Source: an uncultured Prevotellaceae bacterium
Lineage (GTDB): Bacteria; Bacteroidota; Bacteroidia; Bacteroidales; Bacteroidaceae
DNA length: 64,000 nt
Assembly: GCA_902781315.1 (NCBI GenBank)
Contig: CACZIT010000010.1
Span: 1-64,000 of the forward strand
Direction of reading: 5' to 3'
The notes under the pieces are model-generated. The model saw only the letters and a program-made list of their open reading frames with translations, was not told the origin of the DNA and made no database searches. A program made the position numbers and the translations under genes. Every line of letters begins with the position of its first letter. Position 1 is the first letter of the stretch. Below are positions 42,584-50,687 of this stretch, piece by piece.

Positions 42584-44368
42584 TCAGGCCTTCTTCCCCT
42601 GCACCTCTGTCATCACGCGCAGCCAGTTGCCACCCCAAATCTTGCGGATGTCGCGCTCGCTGTATTTGCGTCGCAGCAGGTGCAGCGTGAAGTTGATGAG
42701 TTCCGACGAATCAGCAATGCCTCTCACGCCACCGTCGCCGTCGAAGTCGGTGCCCAGTCCCACGTGGTCGATGCCCATCACTTCGATGGCATGTTCCAGG
42801 TGGCTGATGGCGTCGAGGATGCTGGCCTCGCCCTGTTTGCGCAGGAATCCGCCGTAGAGCGTTGTATGGGCCACTCCGCCGCGGGCAGCCAGTGCCCGCA
42901 GCTGGTCGTCGGTCAGGTTGCGCGGATGGTCGCACAGTGCACGGCAGTTTGAGTGGCTGCACACGATGGGCGTCTCGCTGATCTGCAGAGCGTCGTAGAA
43001 ACTCTTCTCGCCGGCATGACTCAGGTCTACCATGATGCCGCAGGCGTTCATCTGTCGGATGACCTGTTCGCCAAACTGGCTGACGCCGTCGTGGGTGTTG
43101 CAGCCGCGTGCCGAGTCGCAGATGTCGTTGTCGCCGTTGTGGCAGAGTGTGATGTAGACCACGCCGCGCTGTGCAAACCGCTTCACGTTCGACAGGTCGT
43201 GCTCCAGTGCCAGACCGTTCTCGATGGCGAACATAATGGACTTGCGGCCCTGCTGCTTGTCGGCATAGAGGTCGGCAGGCGTGCGAGCCAGACTCAGGTA
43301 GCGGCTGTTCTGGCTGACGATGGCTTCTATCTGGTCGAAGATGCCGTTGGCATAGGAATAGGGCGTGGTGGCGAAAGCCTTGTCTCTCACGCCTTCGAAC
43401 GACGACGACTGCTGCAGCGTGGCCGAGAACGTGTCGCCCAGCTTGGGCTGGGGCAGATAGGCGGCCATGATCACGGCATCCTGATGGCCGTCGGTCATTT
43501 TGTGCAGGTCCACGAGAATGCGCTTGTCGCGCTGTTCGAAGTGGATGCCCTGCGGGAAGAACATCGGTGTGTCGCAGTGGGTGTCGAGCGTCAGGATGCG
43601 CTGGTGCAGCTGTTTGGCTGCGCGGAAGTTCTGCGCCTGATCCACCAGCCAGCGGAACAGCGGCAACCCCTCGCCGCCCAGCCATTCGGGATGCCACTGC
43701 ACGCCCATGATGGGCTTGTGCTCGGTGCTCTCCATCGCCTCGGCCACACCGTCGGGGGCTTTGGCCGTGATGCGGAATCGCTGTCCGGCATCGTCGACGG
43801 CCTGATGGTGGAACGAGTTCACGCAGAGGGTCGTCGCCTGCTTGTAGATGTAGGCCAGCGTTGAGTCGTCCTCAATGCTGACGCGGTGGGTGGCTTCCCC
43901 GCGGTCGGCGTCCTGCGAGTGCTTGATGTCGCTGCTCACGTCCTGCTTCACGTGTCCGCCCAGTGCCATGGCCAGCGTCTGCATGCCGCGGCAGATGCCC
44001 AGCATGGGAATCTGGCGGTTGTAGGCCAGTCGGGTGATGAGCAACTCGGGCAGGTCGCGTGTGGCGTTGATATTGTGCAGTCCCTTTGCAGGTTCCTCGC
44101 CCGCCCACAGCGGGTTGTAGTCGCCGCCGCCCGTCAGCAGCAGCGCATCGATGTGGTCCAGCGTGCTCACGATGACGTTCTTGTCGGCCACGGGAGGTAT
44201 GATGACGGGCGTGCCGCCGGCCTCTACTATCTGGTCGTAGTAGGCGTGGCGCAGCGTGGCATCGATTCCTTCATAGTTTGCCGTGATGCCGATGATGGGG
44301 CGATGGGCACCCTCGGGATAGGTGCTGTATATCTCGTCGAGATACGATTGCAAGTTGAAGTTCTTCAT
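42584..44368 (-). CDS. Fused gamma-glutamyl hydrolase (C26) and membrane dipeptidase (M19)
   Basis: Residues about 20-250 are a class I glutamine-amidotransferase-like C26 hydrolase with LLLTGGGDYNP, the catalytic Cys in LGICRGMQ and the His in QWHPEW. From about residue 265 a renal-dipeptidase-type M19 metalloenzyme follows: TLDTHCDTP, VDLHKMTDG, MVDLSHAGEKS, CSHSNCRAL and DHVGLGTDFDGDGG. Both halves keep their catalytic residues in a single 594-residue frame. No signal peptide is seen. Each family cleaves gamma-glutamyl or dipeptide bonds, so one protein could process glutathione-like or gamma-glutamyl peptides in two steps; this is inference. A perfect 34-bp palindrome lies just upstream of nothing but the FKBP gene end (44400-44433). 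Confidence 0.88.
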   Translation of the reverse strand: MKNFNLQSYLDEIYSTYPEGAHRPIIGITANYEGIDATLRHAYYDQIVEAGGTPVIIPPVADKNVIVSTLDHIDALLLTGGGDYNPLWAGEEPAKGLHNINATRDLPELLITRLAYNRQIPMLGICRGMQTLAMALGGHVKQDVSSDIKHSQDADRGEATHRVSIEDDSTLAYIYKQATTLCVNSFHHQAVDDAGQRFRITAKAPDGVAEAMESTEHKPIMGVQWHPEWLGGEGLPLFRWLVDQAQNFRAAKQLHQRILTLDTHCDTPMFFPQGIHFEQRDKRILVDLHKMTDGHQDAVIMAAYLPQPKLGDTFSATLQQSSSFEGVRDKAFATTPYSYANGIFDQIEAIVSQNSRYLSLARTPADLYADKQQGRKSIMFAIENGLALEHDLSNVKRFAQRGVVYITLCHNGDNDICDSARGCNTHDGVSQFGEQVIRQMNACGIMVDLSHAGEKSFYDALQISETPIVCSHSNCRALCDHPRNLTDDQLRALAARGGVAHTTLYGGFLRKQGEASILDAISHLEHAIEVMGIDHVGLGTDFDGDGGVRGIADSSELINFTLHLLRRKYSERDIRKIWGGNWLRVMTEVQGKKA

Positions 44369-44399
44369 TGTCGTCGTTATGTGGGGTGAGATGCGATAG

Positions 44400-44433
44400 A
44401 ATAAGGGTGTGTCAAGCTTGACACACCCTTATT
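44400..44433. terminator. 34-bp perfect palindrome, terminator after the FKBP region or leader structure
   Basis: The sequence AATAAGGGTGTGTCAAG and its complement meet with no spacer (44400-44433). It lies between the start of the C26-M19 gene and the stop of the first FKBP gene, both on the minus strand. On the minus strand it is upstream of the C26-M19 gene and follows the FKBP stop, where it should end FKBP transcription. Confidence 0.7.
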
Positions 44434-44434
44434 C

Positions 44435-45421
44435 TTATTTTTTCTTCTTCTTCAGGGCAGCCGGAACCTTGCTCTGGTCAACTTTCGTCTTGGCCTTCAT
44501 GTTGTTGTCCTCGAAACCAAGGAGTTCAACAGTGAAGATGAGCGTCGAGAAAGGCTTAATCTTGCCTGCCTGGCGCTCGCCGTAGGCCAGTTCCTGCGGG
44601 ATGTAGAGTTCCCACTTCGATCCTGCGGGCATCAACTGCAGGGCCTCGGTCCAACCTTTGATGACCTGGTCGCAGCGGAACTTCGTGGTCTGGGGGTTGC
44701 GCTCGTAGGAACTGTCGAAGACAGTGCCGTCTATCATCTTACCCTCGTACTTCACCTCCACGGTGTGCTCCTTCTGGGGCTTCTCGCCGGTGCCCATCGT
44801 CAGCACTTTGTACTGCAGTCCGCTGGGTAGCGTCACCACGCCTTCCTTCTTGGCATTCTCAACCAGCCAGTCGGCGTTCTGCTTTTTGTAGGCCTCGGCC
44901 ACCTGAGCCTTCACGGTCTTGTTGGTTCTGTCGAAGAAGTTCAGGGCTGCCGTGTCGCCAATCAGGCTCTCGTCCTTCATCAGCGATGCCACGAATCCTT
45001 TGTAGAACAGTTCGTCGCTGATCACCTTGTCGCTACCTTCGAAGTCGGCCTTCATGCTGGGCAGGATGCGCTGGTTGGCCATCTGGGCAATCTGCGTGCC
45101 GGCCTGATAGGCGTTGTAGCCGGGCTCGTTGTGATGAGCCGTGGCGTCCTTGAAACCCTTCACGAAGTCGGCCATGTAGGCAGTGTCCACCTTCAGCTGC
45201 TGCACCAGGTAGGGCAGCAGTCCCGTCGTGGCGGTCTTACCGGCGGCATAGCTCAGCGAGTCGTTGAATGTGGCCAGCACCACCGGCTCTTCAGCAGGCT
45301 GCTCAACTACGACTGCCGTCTGCTCGGCCTTCTTTTTCTTATCTTTCTTCTTGCCGGCAGTGGCCGTGCTGAACGAAGCGCTCAGCACGACTGCTGCTGC
45401 AAGCAAAACAATTTTCTTCAT
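44435..45421 (-). CDS. Exported FKBP-type peptidyl-prolyl isomerase 1
   Basis: The 328-residue protein has a signal peptide (1-22), a Lys-rich stretch, a helical FkpA/Mip-like dimerization region (about 55-190) and an FKBP domain at about 195-300 (GLQYKVLTMGTGEKPQ; VKYEGKMIDGTVFDSSYERN; PQELAYGERQAG). The tail KVDQSKVPAALKKKKK is unusually basic. It speeds proline isomerization and chaperones exported proteins. It is the third of three consecutive FKBP genes on this strand. Confidence 0.9.
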   Translation of the reverse strand: MKKIVLLAAAVVLSASFSTATAGKKKDKKKKAEQTAVVVEQPAEEPVVLATFNDSLSYAAGKTATTGLLPYLVQQLKVDTAYMADFVKGFKDATAHHNEPGYNAYQAGTQIAQMANQRILPSMKADFEGSDKVISDELFYKGFVASLMKDESLIGDTAALNFFDRTNKTVKAQVAEAYKKQNADWLVENAKKEGVVTLPSGLQYKVLTMGTGEKPQKEHTVEVKYEGKMIDGTVFDSSYERNPQTTKFRCDQVIKGWTEALQLMPAGSKWELYIPQELAYGERQAGKIKPFSTLIFTVELLGFEDNNMKAKTKVDQSKVPAALKKKKK

Positions 45422-45451
45422 TGTTAGTGTTGTTATATTCCTTGACTTCTC

Positions 45452-46321
45452 TTACTTAATTCCCAGCAGTTCAATCTTGAAGATCAGAGCCGAGAAAGGC
45501 TTGATCTGTCCGGCCTGGCGCTCGCCGTAGGCCAAGTCCTGCGGAATGTAGACTTCCCAAACCGAGCCGACGGGCATGTGAACCAGAGCCTCGGTGAAGC
45601 CCTTGATCACCTGGTTGGCGCGCAGGTCGACGGGCTGGCCCTTCTTGTAGGAGCTGTCGAACACCTCACCATCGATGGTCTTACCCTCGTAGTGAACCTT
45701 CACCATCGAAGTATCCTTCGGCAGCGGGCCGTTGCCTTCCTTCAGCACCTTGTACTGCAGACCGCTGGACCGTGTCTTCACGCCTTCCTTCAAGGCGTTG
45801 GCAGCCAGGAACTTCTCACCAGCCTTCTTGTTCGGACCGAACTCCTTCAGAGCGGTCTCTGTCTTGATCTGCTGCATCTTGGCCTGGGCCGTGGTCTGAG
45901 CCTGGTCCATCGTCATCTTCTGGTCCTTACCCGTGGTACCAGCCACGAAGCCGGCCATGAAGTTCTTCAGCGAGATGGTCTTCGTAGAGTCGTTGCCGAA
46001 GGCCTCGCGGTTGATGCCCACGACCATCTGGTTCGAAATCTGCTGGCCAATCTGGATGCCGGCATAGTAGGCAGCCTTCTTCTTGTCGTCACCGGCGTTG
46101 GCACCGTCGTTCAGACCCTTGATGAAGTCGTTCATGTAGGTGGTGTCGATGCTCAGACGGTCTACCAGATACTCCTTCAGACCCTGGCTCTGAGCCAGAC
46201 CGATGGCATAGCTCATCGTGTCGATGTCGTTCTTCAGATTTGCTTTCGGAGTCGAGTTGCCGCACGACATGAAGGTGGCGGCAGCGATAGCCATAGCGGC
46301 TACAAATGTCAGTTTTTTCAT
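45452..46321 (-). CDS. FKBP-type peptidyl-prolyl isomerase 2, probable lipoprotein
   Basis: The chosen ATG at 46321 gives 289 residues beginning with a lipoprotein signal (ATFMSCGN, lipobox Cys about 20). The longer open frame upstream overlaps the preceding gene and has no coding look. A helical N-terminal domain (SYAIGLAQSQGLKEYLVDRL) precedes the FKBP domain (GLQYKVLKEGNGPLPKD; GKTIDGEVFDSSYKKG; IPQDLAYGERQAG). It is closely related to the next protein in the cluster, so tandem duplication is likely. Confidence 0.9.
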   Translation of the reverse strand: MKKLTFVAAMAIAAATFMSCGNSTPKANLKNDIDTMSYAIGLAQSQGLKEYLVDRLSIDTTYMNDFIKGLNDGANAGDDKKKAAYYAGIQIGQQISNQMVVGINREAFGNDSTKTISLKNFMAGFVAGTTGKDQKMTMDQAQTTAQAKMQQIKTETALKEFGPNKKAGEKFLAANALKEGVKTRSSGLQYKVLKEGNGPLPKDTSMVKVHYEGKTIDGEVFDSSYKKGQPVDLRANQVIKGFTEALVHMPVGSVWEVYIPQDLAYGERQAGQIKPFSALIFKIELLGIK

Positions 46322-46375
46322 TGTGTTTGTTTTTTTTTTGTTGTTGATATTTTTCTTGTTGTTTCTTGCTTTTTT

Positions 46376-46413
46376 TTCTAGTTCTTCTAGATTACCTAGA
46401 TATTCTAGATGAC
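46376..46413 (-). repeat. 9-nt short tandem repeat at the FKBP-3 3' end
   Basis: On the minus strand CATCTAGAA, TATCTAGGT, AATCTAGAA and GAACTAGAA run with a 9-nt period. The gene's stop codon TAG is in the first unit, as at ispG (38598). Confidence 0.7.
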
Positions 46414-47010
46414 CTCCAGCAGTTCCACGTCGAACACCAGGGCCGAGAAGGGAGGAATGCTGCCGCCGGCGCCACGCTCGCCGTAGCCCAGATGGTAGGG
46501 GATGAAGAAGCGATACTTCGCGCCCTCCTGCATTAGCTGCAGACCCTCGGTCCAACCGGCTATCACGCCGTTCAGCGGGAACGTGGCAGGCTCGCCGCGC
46601 TGGATGCTGCTGTCGAACAGCGTACCGTCCACCAGCATGCCCTCGTAGTGGCACTTCACCTGGTCCGTGGCCTTCGGCTTGCGGCCGTTGCCCTCGCGCA
46701 GCACCTGATACTGCAGGCCGCTGGGCAGCGTCACCACGCCTTCCTTCTTGGCATTCTCTGCCAGATACTGCTCGCCCTCGGCCTTCAGTGCCTTGTGCTT
46801 CTCGGCAGCGGCAGCGCGCTGCTTCTTTTCCTGTTCCTGGAAGAACTCCTGCACAATCATCTGTGCCTCGCGGTTGTCCAACTGCGGCTTCTTGCCCTGC
46901 AGCACATCCTTGATGGCCTGGCCGAAGTCGTCGATGTTCAGGCCCTCGGCACCCATGTCGGCCAGCTGACGGCCGATGCCCAGACCCAATGCGTAACTTA
47001 CTTTATCCAT
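46405..47010 (-). CDS. FKBP-type peptidyl-prolyl isomerase 3 (no signal peptide)
   Basis: The 201-residue protein starts MDKVSYALGLGIGRQLADMG without a signal peptide. It keeps the helical Mip-like part and the FKBP domain (GLQYQVLREGNGRKP; GMLVDGTLFDSSIQRG; YHLGYGERGAGGSIPPFSALVF). It should be cytoplasmic, in contrast to the other two. It is the first gene of the cluster, with -7 box TAACTTTG at 47078-47085. Confidence 0.88.
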   Translation of the reverse strand: MDKVSYALGLGIGRQLADMGAEGLNIDDFGQAIKDVLQGKKPQLDNREAQMIVQEFFQEQEKKQRAAAAEKHKALKAEGEQYLAENAKKEGVVTLPSGLQYQVLREGNGRKPKATDQVKCHYEGMLVDGTLFDSSIQRGEPATFPLNGVIAGWTEGLQLMQEGAKYRFFIPYHLGYGERGAGGSIPPFSALVFDVELLEVI

Positions 47011-47077
47011 TTCTCTGTTTATCGTTATTGTAATCTTTTACCTCTTTTATTTTTACACCTTTTTATAAAATATCGTG

Positions 47078-47136
47078 CAAAGTTACAACTTTTCTTCGAT
47101 TGCCGTGCATTATTTCGCGAAAAAACACTAATTTTG
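47078..47136. promoter_or_regulatory. Divergent promoters (FKBP-3 / sirtuin)
   Basis: The complement of 47078-47085 is TAACTTTG, for the FKBP gene. TAATTTTG at 47129-47136 serves the sirtuin gene, 40 bp before its ATG. Confidence 0.6.
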
Positions 47137-47175
47137 TACTTAATTAAGGACTCTAAACCACTTGACCCCATTATT

Positions 47176-47874
47176 ATGAAAAAGAAAATCGTATTCCTCA
47201 CGGGAGCAGGCATGTCGGTAGAAAGCGGATTCAAGACCTTCCGCGGAGCCGGCGGACTCTGGGAAGACTATCCCGTGGAGCAGGTGGCCAGCCACGAAGG
47301 ATGGCTCATGGACCCCGTGCTCGTCAACAACTTCTATAACCGGCTGCGCCGAAAACTCTACGACGCCCAGCCCAACCAGGGACACCTGCTCATCGCACAA
47401 CTCGAAGACCGCTACGACGTCACTGTGGTCACCCAGAACGTAGACAACCTGCACGAGAAGGCAGGCTCCAGCCACATCATCCATCTGCACGGCGAACTCA
47501 CGAAGATGTGCTCCTCGCGCGACCAGTTCGACGAGCGCTACGTGCGCGAGCTCGGCCCCGACGATCCCGACGTCAAGGAGGGCGAACTGGCTGGCGATGG
47601 CTCGCTGCTGCGACCCTTCATCGTGTTCTTCGGCGAGAGTGTGCCCATGATTTCGCCTGCCGCCGAGGCAGTGGGCGAAGCCGATATCTTTGTCATCATC
47701 GGCACCTCGCTCAATGTCTATCCCGCAGCCGGACTGGCCCACTACGTGCGCCCCGGCACCCCCATCTTCCTCATCGATCCCGACGACGTGAAGGCAAGCG
47801 GCATTCCTAACCTCACCCACATCCGCAAGGGTGCCAGCGAAGGCATGCGCCAGCTCGTCGACCTGCTGCCGTAG
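47176..47874 (+). CDS. cobB: Sirtuin-type NAD-dependent protein deacylase
   Basis: The 232-residue protein removes acyl groups from lysine using NAD. It has GAGMSVESGFKTFRG (NAD binding), TQNVDNLHEKAG and the catalytic His in HLHGEL, and the late GTSLNVYPAAGL. The usual zinc-binding CxxC...CxxC set is missing; only one Cys (KMCSSRDQF) remains in that region. The start at ATG 47176 follows the promoter; the longer open frame upstream is non-coding. Acyl specificity cannot be read. Confidence 0.9.
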   Translation: MKKKIVFLTGAGMSVESGFKTFRGAGGLWEDYPVEQVASHEGWLMDPVLVNNFYNRLRRKLYDAQPNQGHLLIAQLEDRYDVTVVTQNVDNLHEKAGSSHIIHLHGELTKMCSSRDQFDERYVRELGPDDPDVKEGELAGDGSLLRPFIVFFGESVPMISPAAEAVGEADIFVIIGTSLNVYPAAGLAHYVRPGTPIFLIDPDDVKASGIPNLTHIRKGASEGMRQLVDLLP

Positions 47875-47924
47875 CCGCATCAACTGCCTTCGCGATGCTG
47901 AAGGCGTCCCTTCCGCAATAATAA

Positions 47925-47963
47925 GAACAGCCCGTCTGGTAGAAATTGCCAGGCGGGCTGTTC
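47925..47963 (+). terminator. Terminator of the sirtuin gene
   Basis: GAACAGCCCGTCTGG (47925-47939) pairs with CCAGGCGGGCTGTTC (47949-47963), with one G-U. Its stem core GCCCGYCTGG recurs in the hairpin at 48106-48134. Confidence 0.75.
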
Positions 47964-47990
47964 AAGACCATACAGTTTGTGTTGTGATTT

Positions 47991-48066
47991 AACTTAAATT
48001 ACTGTGCAATTTGACTTAAATTGCAAATGAACTTAAGTTAAATTTCAAAACAACTTAACTTAAATC
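47991..48066. repeat. 22-nt period intergenic array 3
   Basis: AACTTAAATT, GACTTAAATT, AAGTTAAATT and AACTTAAATC start at 47991, 48013, 48035 and 48057, exactly 22 nt apart, with variable 12-nt parts. The unit differs from arrays 1 and 2 but the period is the same. It lies between two hairpins with nearly the same stem in the 325-bp gap 47875-48199, which has no gene. Confidence 0.75.
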
Positions 48067-48105
48067 ACTTTTTCAGGTGAATACAATCCTTAAATAACGG
48101 AAAAT

Positions 48106-48134
48106 GCCCGCCTGGCTATGAATACCAGGCGGGC
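48106..48134 (-). terminator. Terminator of the zincin-like gene
   Basis: GCCCGCCTGG (48106-48115) pairs exactly with CCAGGCGGGC (48125-48134). On the minus strand it is followed by ATTTTCC, about 65 bp after the stop at 48200. Confidence 0.7.
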
Positions 48135-48199
48135 GTTGGGTCGTGTTTTTAATTGCGTCAGCTCGCGGTAGAGGTGGGCGGGTGAGTTTGGCGTTGTCG

Positions 48200-50545
48200 T
48201 TACTTCACCACCACCTTCTTTCCGTTGACGATGTAGATGCCTTTCGGGAGAGACGAGGTGTTGAGGTGTTGAGACGTTGAGACCTTTTGGCCGTTAAGGT
48301 TGTAGATGGCAGTGGTCTCTGCTCGCTTCCCTTCAGCGATGGGCAGGGAGTCGATGCCCGTCACCACGTCGAGGGGGATGGAGCCGTAGTAGAAGAGGCG
48401 GAAGTTGTCGAAGCAACTCCAGTAGTAGCTGCTGGAGGTGCGGCTGCGGATGCCGATCTTCAGCTGGCTGTCGTCCTCTTTCAGTTCGGTGGCAACCTCG
48501 CTCTCGTAGTAGCCGCGGGCGAAGTAGGCGGATGCCGAGTGCATGTCGTTGGGGATGTAGAGCGTCTCGCTGTCGTCGTCCACGCTGTACTCGTCGCCGA
48601 TGCCGAGGGCAGCGGTCTGGCCGTAGTCGCAGACGTTGCAGACGCGCTCGGAGTTCATGCCGGCATAGAGGAAGGTGGTGATGCGGGTGTTGCTGCCGCT
48701 GGCATAGGCCTTATAGGCGTTTTCGGCACGGCCGGGACGCTGGAAGGCTTGTGCTCGCAGCACGTAGGTGCCGGCGGGCATGCCCTCGAGGGTCTGGTTG
48801 AAGTCAAAGGAGGTCTCGTAGTATTCGCCGCAGGAATAGCTGACGGTGGGCGATCCCACCCAGTTGTCGCTGTTGTCGATGCCCGGGTTCTGGATGAGCA
48901 GCGACACGTTGAAGGGCTGGTCGATGTCCGACGGTGTGGCGTTGGCCAGGAAGTTGAACACGGCCTTGCGGGCTTTCTCGACGAGCTGGGCCACCTGCAC
49001 GGCATTGGTGGCGCTGGAGGCGTCGGCCTCTATCTGTGCGATGATGTCGGCGAGGGCCTGGTCGGTGCCAGCCTCGTCCTCGGTGTGGGGCACGCTGCTG
49101 AGCGAGCGCAGCTGGTTGAGAATGTCGTCGACCTGTGCGCGGAAGGCTCCCATGCCGGCCTTGTCGAAGTCGGCAGCCTGTTCGGCGGTGAGGATGAGCC
49201 AGCGCTGTGAGGTGGCACTGTTGGCCAGGTTGAAGGTCTCGGTGGTCACCTTGCCTGCTGAGGCGGCAGCCAGTGCTCGCGGGTTGCGGGCAGCGTGGTG
49301 CAGCATCCAGTAGCCGCGCGGGTTGACTCCGTCGGTATGGAGATCGATGGCGTCGACGCGCGCTTTCATCAGGTGGAAGTCGGTGCTGGCGCTGGTGGCG
49401 GCGTTGGTCTTGGCGGTAGAACCGTTCAGGTAGAGGTAGTGGCCCGTTTTGGCATTGCGGAACTGGTAGTACTGGTTCTGGGGTGTGAACGTGACATACC
49501 AGGCAGCGTCGTCGTTCTTGTCGAGGTCGCTCAGGGCGATTTCCTTCCATGAGAGTGTGCCGTCGGCGTTCTCAGCCAGGTAGGACGTGTAGAAGCCGCA
49601 GTTCTCGTTTTCGCTCTTCAGATAGTACTTGGCGCCGTCCTGCAGCTCTAGCGCGTAGTAGGGATTGGCAAAGTGCTGGCTGGAGGGTTGCAGTCCGTCC
49701 TCCATGAGAGCCTGGCAGATGAGCGAGTTGCCCACGTAGAGCAGGTCGGTGCCGTTGTCCTCGTGGGCACCGTTGATGCCGTAGGGCCACATGTGCTGGG
49801 TGTCGCCGTTGAGTTGTGCGGTGGGACTGTTGTCCCAGAAGCGCAGCACTTCGGTGACGCGGTCGCCGAGCCAGTAGCCTCGGTCGCCGTTGGTGCGCAT
49901 GTCGCCGCTCCACCAGATGCCGTTGGTGCCCACACCCACGCCGTGTAGCATCTCGTGGAGGATGGTGCCCGCGCGCTGGTAGGACTGGTTGTCGCCCACG
50001 CGGATGTAGCCGCCGTAGGAGCAGTCGGCCGTTGGCGTGCCGGGGTTGTGGCCCACGTTGAAGTAGACGTTCTGAATGCTGGTGAGGTCGTTCCATAGGT
50101 TGACGGCGCGTTCGGTGGCCTGGCGGATGCGCTCGCGGGCACTGGCATCGCCGCCGTCACGTATGCCGTAGGTCATGGTGCCCTTCGGCAGGGTGTAGAA
50201 GTGGATGACGTCGCCATAGAACACCTCGCCGCTCTTTAGTCGCACGTAGCCGCGCATGTGGTAGCGGGTGGCGGGTGTCAGTTCCTTCAGCCAGTAGATG
50301 CGTCCGCTGTTGCTGAGATAGGCGGTCGTGAGGGCGTCGTCGACGGTGGGCTGGGCGTTCTCGCTGCTATAGCAGAACCCCTGGTCGGCAATCAGTGCCG
50401 ATGAGATGCCCGCAACGGTCATGCGTCCGAAAGCCATTGTGGCTCCGCGTGCATAGCGCTTGTCGGTAGTGATGGTCTGGGCTGTGGCTGCAGCGGTGCT
50501 GATGAACGCCAGCAGCAGCGTGAGCAGAAAGTGTCTTGTCTTCAT
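48200..50545 (-). CDS. Large secreted zincin-like protein with C-terminal sorting-like tag
   Basis: The 781-residue protein has a signal peptide (1-22) and an N-terminal metal-site candidate ILHEMLHGVGVG at about residues 195-206, an HExxHxxG pattern as in metzincins. A mostly beta region follows (about 300-460), then a helical linker and a beta-sandwich-like domain (VSYSCGEYYETSFDF). It ends in the Bacteroidales tag YNLNGQKV...LPKGIYIVNGKKVVVK. The tag resembles the short C-terminal signal of type IX-secreted proteins, though no T9SS gene is in view. Inside the tag the linker STSQHLNTSS is encoded by four 8-nt repeats (48255-48286). The substrate is unknown. Confidence 0.75.
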   Translation of the reverse strand: MKTRHFLLTLLLAFISTAAATAQTITTDKRYARGATMAFGRMTVAGISSALIADQGFCYSSENAQPTVDDALTTAYLSNSGRIYWLKELTPATRYHMRGYVRLKSGEVFYGDVIHFYTLPKGTMTYGIRDGGDASARERIRQATERAVNLWNDLTSIQNVYFNVGHNPGTPTADCSYGGYIRVGDNQSYQRAGTILHEMLHGVGVGTNGIWWSGDMRTNGDRGYWLGDRVTEVLRFWDNSPTAQLNGDTQHMWPYGINGAHEDNGTDLLYVGNSLICQALMEDGLQPSSQHFANPYYALELQDGAKYYLKSENENCGFYTSYLAENADGTLSWKEIALSDLDKNDDAAWYVTFTPQNQYYQFRNAKTGHYLYLNGSTAKTNAATSASTDFHLMKARVDAIDLHTDGVNPRGYWMLHHAARNPRALAAASAGKVTTETFNLANSATSQRWLILTAEQAADFDKAGMGAFRAQVDDILNQLRSLSSVPHTEDEAGTDQALADIIAQIEADASSATNAVQVAQLVEKARKAVFNFLANATPSDIDQPFNVSLLIQNPGIDNSDNWVGSPTVSYSCGEYYETSFDFNQTLEGMPAGTYVLRAQAFQRPGRAENAYKAYASGSNTRITTFLYAGMNSERVCNVCDYGQTAALGIGDEYSVDDDSETLYIPNDMHSASAYFARGYYESEVATELKEDDSQLKIGIRSRTSSSYYWSCFDNFRLFYYGSIPLDVVTGIDSLPIAEGKRAETTAIYNLNGQKVSTSQHLNTSSLPKGIYIVNGKKVVVK

Positions 50546-50576
50546 TGTCGGGATATGGTTTTATAGTTATTTTCGG

Positions 50577-50584
50577 CAAAGGTA
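50577..50584 (-). promoter_or_regulatory. Promoter of the zincin-like gene
   Basis: The minus strand reads TACCTTTG, about 32 bp before the ATG at 50545. Confidence 0.6.
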
Positions 50585-50647
50585 GTGATTTTTTGCCAAT
50601 CAGCGAAATATAACTGCTCTTTTATAAGGTGTTTGCGAAAAAAACAC

Positions 50648-50655
50648 TATCTTTG
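50648..50655 (+). promoter_or_regulatory. Promoter of the small tagged protein and DUF6055 gene
   Basis: TATCTTTG lies 33 bp before ATG 50688. It is divergent from the zincin-like gene's promoter 64 bp away. Confidence 0.6.
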
Positions 50656-50687
50656 CAGCATAAAAAACCTAAAAACAAACAAAGAAA

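Noticed and set aside
46322..46654. Long N-terminal extension of the second FKBP
   Set aside because: It overlaps the preceding FKBP gene in another frame and lacks coding character. The ATG at 46321 gives a lipoprotein signal.
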